From Haberlea rhodopensis (lineage: Eukaryota; Streptophyta; Magnoliopsida; Lamiales; Gesneriaceae): a DNA stretch of 64,000 nucleotides. Each line of letters opens with the position of its first letter. The first letter of the stretch is position 1. Positions 58,583 through 64,000 of the stretch are shown here, one piece after another. The notes under the pieces are model-generated. The model saw only the letters and a list, made by a program, of their open reading frames with translations, had not been told where the DNA came from and searched no databases. The DNA lies in contig CAJQUN010000007.1 of assembly GCA_907163345.1 (NCBI GenBank), positions 2,611,206-2,675,205 of the forward strand, in the 5' to 3' direction. A program made the translations under genes and the position numbers.

Positions 58583-58595
58583 AGTAGGGGAGTAA
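58583..58595 (+). other. Polypurine tract, element C
   Basis: AAGTAGGGGAGTA immediately before the 3' LTR; primes plus-strand DNA synthesis. Confidence 0.9.
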
Positions 58596-59504
58596 TGTAA
58601 TACCCCGAAATGTAATATGATTATGTTCTATGATGATGAATTATGATGTGTTTAAGGGTTATGGTGTATTTAAATTGGGGGCCACGATTTATGTTATGAT
58701 GATATGATGTGGGGAGCATGTTGGGTATTTTAAGGGATGTATTAATTATAAGAAGTTAGAAAATATCGAGTGAGGATATTTTAATACATCGTACTATATA
58801 CCGGGATACAATTAAACACCACATGGCACCCCAACCACACCACCCCACCCCCCCCCCAACTCGGTCACCACCCATCCCCCACTTGTCAACCCACTTGTTT
58901 CACACCCATGCCTCCACTTGCCCCAACCCATGCTATGATCATCTTCCTTGCAATCAATTCCCTCCACCTCCTCCTCCCTCTCTTTTCGTCCCTGGAGCTG
59001 CAGATTAGAGAAGGAAAGAGGTTGTGAAGCTTTGTGTAAAAGCTTGCCAATTTGAGGAAGAAAAAGGGGGTAAGACTTCATACTCTGTTATAGGGTTGGG
59101 TATAGTTATGGTGGGTTGATTTTAAAGCATGTTAAGTATAGGTTTGGGTGAAACCTTGGTATGGGTGCTTACATGAAAGTATTTGGTAGCTTTTAGCATG
59201 TTTGTTCAAGCATGTTACATGTTTTATGTGATAGATTTCTAGTTATGAAACTATATGCTCGAAAATCTGGGTAAAAAGATACATGCTCTGTTTCTGTAAA
59301 AGTTGGTTAAGGATGAAGTTTATGATGATGTTATGATGCATGTTGGCTTAGGTTTTGTTAAACCTTTGATTTAAGTGCTTACATGGATGTTTTATGAAGT
59401 TCTTCACATGTTAGTTTCAGCAAGAAAGATGTGTTATGAAGTAGAAAAGATGGTGTGAAATGTAGTGCTAAAAAATCTGGGGAAAAATCCCGATTTTCAG
59501 AGCT

Positions 59505-59724
59505 CTCGATCGATCGAGATTTAGTTCCGATCGATCGAGCGAGACAGAAGGTCTAAGCATGTTTTCAAAATTTTGGTGCCGATCGATCGAAGGATTTCCC
59601 GATCGATCGGTGAAGCTCCTCGATCGATCGGTAAATGTTCGATCGATCGAGCGAGGCAGCAAGCCAAGACACTGTTAGTGCACAGTGTCTCGATCGATCG
59701 AGACTTTGGGCCGATCGATCGAGA
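59505..59724. repeat. Palindrome array in C 3' LTR
   Basis: Eight CGATCGATCG copies in the same order as 52647-52866, with one flank change (TTCCGATCG for TTTCGATCG) and one A lost in a spacer. Confidence 0.95.
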
Positions 59725-60082
59725 CAGGCAGAAAGTTGAAAATATAATGATGTTTTATTTTGTTAAGTTCATGATGTAAGATGGTTTTGAGGCATCTAAT
59801 ATGGTATTATGTGGTCTTGTAGAACCATCCCAGGTACCAGCACCATCAAGGAGATAAAGTCTGTTGACTCCTCCTCCTTTTGAAAAGGTACGTAAGAAGC
59901 GTACGGGCATCGGACGGTAACACACATCTCTATACTATGACTATGCTTTTATTGCATGAGTATTCACGACGAAATGACGGTGTTTATACGATGTTTACAC
60001 GATGATGTTTATATGATGTTTATACGATGAAGTTCATATGATGTTTATTGCTTATACGATGCTTATATGATGACATTTATGT

Positions 60083-60295
60083 GATGTATTGTGGTAAGAT
60101 GCCACGGGGTAAGATGCCCCACATGGTAAGAGGCCATGCGATGTATTGTGGTAAGATGCCACGGGGTAAGATGCCCCACATGGTAAGAGGCCATGCGATG
60201 TATTGTGGTAAGATGCCACGGGGTAAGATGCCCCATATGGTAAGAGGCCATACGATGATGTTGTGGTAAGATGCCACGGGGGTAAGATGCCCCAT
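60083..60295 (+). repeat. 57-bp tandem repeat in C 3' LTR
   Basis: Same array as 53208-53415. The first unit here reads GTGGTAAGATGCCACGG, while the 5' copy has a GTGGTAAGTGCCACGG variant. Confidence 0.93.
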
Positions 60296-60715
60296 ATGCA
60301 TGATTCTAAATCAGGGACAACAATAAGAAGTGAATGTATAACCAGCATATTACTTAACCAATGTTTCATGCATTTACTATGATGTTTATAATGTTAAGTA
60401 AGATTATATATGCTCATGATGTGTTGTCCCTGTAGGTACGCTTTTGGACGAAAGGACTAAGGGTCGGGTTGAGGCAGTGAGCTACTAGGGACACAGGAAT
60501 GCATAGGATTCAAGTTATGATTAGTATCTACTCTAGGAGTAGTGTAAATCTAAATGACATTCTTTTGAAATGTAATGAATTATTTTTGAAGTTTTGTATT
60601 TTTGGCCTGTAATCCTGTTAGCTCGTGTAACAACCAAAACCTTAAGATGTTACCTTAATGCATGATTAGTCCTTCTTATGTCTATTAATCACTGTTAAGG
60701 TGGGAAGACCCCACA

Positions 60716-61160
60716 TGATCTACTCGTTGAAACCGTCATGCGACCTCCGCATTGAGACAAAGAATCCCAAAATCTCGTTCCTGAATCTCCAGGTTTTCCC
60801 TGAGATTCCTAACTCGTTTGAGGGTATCGCTATCAATGTGTCCCTCCATCTCGTATTAAGAAATCTGCAAGAATATTTTTATCATATTTCACAATGGCAA
60901 TATCATAATCATAGTATTGGCGTTCAGCTTGCCATCTTAAAAGTCTAACCTTTTTTAGTTTTGATTCAATTTTGTTTTTTTAGAAAAGACTTAACACTAG
61001 TATTATCTATTTTCAAGATAAATTTTTTGCGAGTAAAAATAATGGCCATTTTTAAAAGCCTTTTGAAATGCAAAGAACTCCTTCTTGTTGATGTGCCATC
61101 TGATAACTTTGCTACTGTCGAATAGACCACTACAATATCTGCATGGCACTTCTCCATCTG
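60716..61160 (-). pseudogene. Caulimovirid relic: RNase H
   Basis: On the minus strand, pieces in different frames are recognisable as a pararetrovirus RNase H. They are a WHINKKEFFAFQKA-type segment (about 61060-61100), LEIDNTSVKSFLKK (about 60970-61010) and, nearer 60720-60960, a LLRWQAE..YDYDIAIV..NILADFL segment that ends such domains. Frame breaks near 61050 and 60960 kill it. Element C is inserted at its downstream edge (TSD TGATC). Confidence 0.8.
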
Positions 61161-61302
61161 GTGTGACTTTCATAAGTACCGCAACCCACCAATGATCACT
61201 AACATCTGTGTATAATACTAGTTCATCCTCATCGTTTGGAATTGCAAGCTTTGGTAGTTGCCTGCAAACTTCTTTAAGCTGTTTGACAGCTTGTTGTGAT
61301 CT

Positions 61303-62137
61303 TTATTCCACTCGACTTAACATCCTTTTGAGTAGTGGACTGAACACTTTCCTATGGTTTGCTAGGTTGTTGATGAACATCCCAGCAAATTTAACAACGC
61401 CCAGAAAACTCTGAAGTTGCTTTAAATCCTTGAGGTCATCTGGATTCTGCAAGATGATTCCCGATAAGTCAATCTCAATTCCAAGGAACTCGATTTGTCT
61501 GGTGGCAATTACTGCCTTCCTTTTGGAGAGCACTAATCCTCTTTTGTAACAAACATCTGAAAAGATTTTCAAATGTTTGAGATGTTCTTTCATGTTTTTT
61601 GACGCAATGAGGATATCGTCAATATACACGAACTTGAAGCTGAAGTAATCTTTGAAAAGATTCTCCATCTTTCTTTGATATATCTGGGGAGCATTTGCCA
61701 ATCCCATTGACATGACATGCCAGATGTAGTGTCCTTGTCGTGTGAAGAAAGCTGTGAACCTTTTACTTGCTTCTTCCATTTTAATCTGGTAGAGTCCGGA
61801 CTTAATCAAATTTAGAAAACACTTTGGCATTCTTGATGCTATGTTTCTGCTCGGGATATAGTATCCGTCGAATTCCAAGATCTTTGATACCTTTGTAATT
61901 AATCATCAATCTTGGTTTTCCTCTTTTAATTTCTCCATGATTCCGCACGAGGAATCCCAGACTGATGTATGGAGAAACACCTGCTGAGATTAACTTAAGG
62001 TCAAGATGTTCCGTAAGTATCATCTCCATATCTTTCCGATCTTCCTTGTTCATGAGGATCGGTTTGTACCTCACAAACTCATACTCTCTTCCAGTTTTCA
62101 CCCTCAAAGGTGCTGTAAGCTCATTTGTGTCCACCAT
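61303..62137 (-). pseudogene. Caulimovirid relic: reverse transcriptase
   Basis: Two overlapping open stretches (62137-61802 and 61878-61303) cover an almost complete RT domain. They include MINYKGIKD, QGHYIWHVMSMGLANAPQIY, the active site FVYIDDILIAS (61607-61637), and EFLGIEIDLSGIILQ. The YIDD form and the LGIEID segment point to Caulimoviridae, possibly petu- or florendovirus-like, rather than Ty3/gypsy. At least two frameshifts lie between about 61800 and 61890. Exact clade not assigned. Confidence 0.87.
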
Positions 62138-62874
62138 GCTAGAGGATTCTTGTTGTAGTTCCTCTGGATCTTCATTTTTGCTTCCTCTAGAGTTATTTGC
62201 TCTTCGAGGGTAGCTTTGGGTTGCATGGCCTCCTCATGTAACGCCTTTTTCAGTAACATTAAGATGTCTGTAATAACTTCTTCTTTGTCTTCCTTCACAT
62301 CTTCATCATGTTCTCTAAATGACATAACATTTATACCATCAAAAGTCATTTTTCGCTTTTGACCAGGTCCTTGTTGTCTATATCGAAGAATCGCTTTGCC
62401 AAATTTTCGCTGATTCTTCATCTTTGGGTGTCGAAGTCTGCCTTCATCACCACGTTGGCTGCAAAAACTAATGGGGAACTTGCGGTGAAACGACTCCCGT
62501 AGTCTTTGGACAATAATCTTATTGTCACAAAAGGCTGTGAAAATAAGTCTCTGTGTCTCGTTCTTCTGAGTGAACCACTTGAATGTCTGGAGAAAATTGT
62601 TTCCTAGCAGCATATCAACGCCTGTTTCATGGAAATAAATAGGTGGAGTTTTGACTTTGTACCACGTGGTACCGCCTGCTCCGCGGATGATTATTTTTGC
62701 TCCCTGGACTCCTTCATTACGGATAAGGACCCGCTTGGAAAAGGCTCTTCCGGCAATGACTGGTAACTTTTCACCAACCTCTTGGGGGAAGATATCATGC
62801 CTGGCAGTACAAATTCTTGCTCTTGAATCAATGTAGACTGCAAAATATTCTGCCCGATACTTTGCATATAACAT
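62104..62874 (-). pseudogene. Caulimovirid relic: protease and protease-RT linker
   Basis: 256 open codons on the minus strand. The N-terminal third has AVYIDSRARICTARHDIFP, matching the aspartic protease region of caulimovirids, but the catalytic D-S/T-G reads DSR, so the glycine is lost. PPIYFHETGVDMLLGNNFL follows, as expected for the second half of the protease. The rest is a charged linker (REHDEDVKEDKEEVITDI) leading to RT. Family placement is inferred from order and motif. Confidence 0.8.
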
Positions 62875-62946
62875 CCCCGACGGAGATGTATATGGAGAAT
62901 GGACTGGTGGTCATCTGATTCTGTGTCTCTTTCCTTCCACCATGAA

Positions 62947-63290
62947 TTACATTCCGTCATGCAATCTTTCCCAAGGTTTATGTTCCTCGAGAAATTCAAT
63001 CCCAAGAATAAGTTGTACTGGGATCCTGCCTGCCGTTCCTGCGATTGTTAGATCGATTTCACCAATTTGATGGTTTCTTTGATACCTGCCAACTGTAGGT
63101 TGTTGCAAATAATAGAGGACACCACAAGAAAAGATATTTAAATTTTTCGTAATGTCGAATATTATCTGCACTTCTTTCCAGCCTTCTGGACATTTTAGCT
63201 TTCCTATTGTTTTGAATACATCAGGGATTTTCTGAATTCTGCTCGAGATTGCCTTCTGTTTTCCCCGGGATAGTTGTTGATTAACCTATA
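62947..63290 (-). pseudogene. Caulimovirid relic: region between movement protein and protease
   Basis: Frames on the minus strand include 63171-62947, with TVGRYQRNHQIGEIDLTI and LGIEFLEEHKPWE. It directly follows the movement-protein-like part and may be its C-terminal end. I see no CCHC knuckle of a coat protein between here and the protease. Confidence 0.6.
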
Positions 63291-63975
63291 ATGTAGGAAA
63301 GACATTCTTCTAGGCTCGATCATAAGGCTCCTGCTTCTGTTCAGAACAGGTTGATCTTGTATCCTCATGTCGATCCCTCATATTGCCAGAGTATCATAAT
63401 GTCCGGCAATACTGCTTTCACGAAATCTTCGAAGATTCTGGGGGCTTCGATGAATTCCTTTCACAATAATACTTTTGAATGATGAGTATTCGAGAGTGCG
63501 TACGACACCTTGTAGGTTATCGAGTAAGGTTTGTTCCCTTATTTCATCAAATCACTTCTTTTAAAATCTTGATGAAGAGTTTGAATCTTGTTGAATTTTT
63601 GATCTCCCAAATTGTATGCCATTCTAGGATAGATGTTGAAAGCCATCTTCAAGTATACAAATTTCATGCAACTGCTCCTAAACAAGAACCTTTGAGGTTC
63701 GGGATTCTCTTATCGAAGATTGCCAGATTGAGTGGCGAATCAATTCCTTCCTTGAAAGTTGCCTTGATGATTATTCTAATGGCTCCAATATGAATCCATG
63801 AGAGCATGCTAGCAACTTATCTTTTAACCTTGTTCTTAATCTCCTGGATTTCTCTGTAGGAGATTAACTGCATGTCAATTTTGTTTTCCATGAATTCCAT
63901 TGGGATCGCAAATTCACCTGTTGTTACCCTATAAATCTGATGCTTCCTACTTCGAAGACCAATCATATCCATGGT
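63291..63975 (-). pseudogene. Caulimovirid relic: movement-protein-like region
   Basis: Reading the minus strand from 63975 gives MDMIGLRSRKHQIYRVTTGE, then (after a stop near 63820) WIHIGAIRIIIKATFKEG and SPLNLAIFDKRI. This resembles the core of 30K-type movement proteins, which move virus between cells through plasmodesmata. Stops and frameshifts after about 63560 break it. The relic continues beyond the window's right edge. Confidence 0.72.
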
Positions 63976-64000
63976 TTTTTCCATTGCTCCAATTGTAAAT

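Larger units (their letters stand above)
51731..60715 (+). mobile_element. Element C: full-length Tekay/Del-like Ty3/gypsy chromovirus
   Basis: 8985 bp with TGATC on both sides (51726-51730 and 60716-60720). LTRs of 2102 and 2120 bp are nearly identical, PBS at 53837, PPT at 58583-58595. It encodes gag, then protease, RT, RNase H, integrase and chromodomain in Ty3/gypsy order. gag is open; pol has several lesions. It is the best candidate here for the lineage that supplied proteins to non-autonomous copies, though not this copy itself. Confidence 0.95.
58596..60715 (+). mobile_element. Element C 3' LTR
   Basis: 2120 bp, TGTAATACCCCG to GGGAAGACCCCACA. It differs from the 5' LTR by few substitutions and small length changes in a C-run (58846-58858), in GATGTTTATA repeats (59985-60030) and in the 57-bp array. 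Palindromes are at 59505-59724. Confidence 0.95.

Overview
The window looks like plant nuclear DNA, most likely from an angiosperm; the species cannot be told from sequence alone. I found no credible host protein-coding gene, tRNA or rRNA. Almost every base belongs to LTR retrotransposons, LTR remnants, two non-LTR retroposons, or one decayed endogenous caulimovirid (plant pararetrovirus). Element ends were placed by comparing copies within the window and by exact target-site duplications (TSDs). Letters A-L are my own working names.

Left part (1-34263). Family A, a non-autonomous LTR element (105-9071), carries a reverse-oriented solo LTR of family B (1678-3724, TSD GACGG). Its 5' LTR is cut by the end of an H-type element (1-104). 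A sits beside the 3' end of an OTA-type Ty3/gypsy element, D (9072 to about 11800). D interrupts the reverse transcriptase of E, a minus-strand Ty3/gypsy element. The same RT is interrupted again by a deleted B element of the Tekay/Del chromovirus type (11867-17432, TSD AAATT). The E LTR (19735 to 34263) is split by LTR G (21432-33725, TSD CTAAA). G is split by an insertion K (flanking 21-bp repeats), and K holds a SINE (14-bp TSD) and a complete element F (23536-31890, TSD ACTGA). E itself appears to be inserted in a Ty1/copia reverse transcriptase relic (34264 to about 34830).

Middle part (34830-41290). A retroposon L with a 12-bp TSD and A-rich tail (35548-40217) is split by a second solo B LTR (35632-37530, TSD TCTTC) and an H solo LTR or short element (38495-40035, TSD CTACG).

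Right part (41290-64000). A minus-strand caulimovirid relic runs from movement-protein-like sequence (63960) through protease, reverse transcriptase and RNase H to a promoter-like region near 41700. It is split by a second A copy (42513-51150, minus) and by C (51731-60715, TSD TGATC), a full-length Tekay-like chromovirus with an open gag and a pol broken by stops and frameshifts.

Most notable is a shared LTR architecture. Families A, B, C, D and G, which are not one lineage, all carry arrays of palindromic CGATCGATCG-type motifs, often beside GAGGCAG. Family H carries a different palindrome, GGCGTAGCTACGCC, on a 73-bp period. Further modules (a CCCC/GGGG hairpin, AGCGA/CCGCT half-sites, GGTACGTA...CGTACG) recur across families. 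They look like regulatory or RNA-structural parts passed between, or converged on by, elements of this genome.
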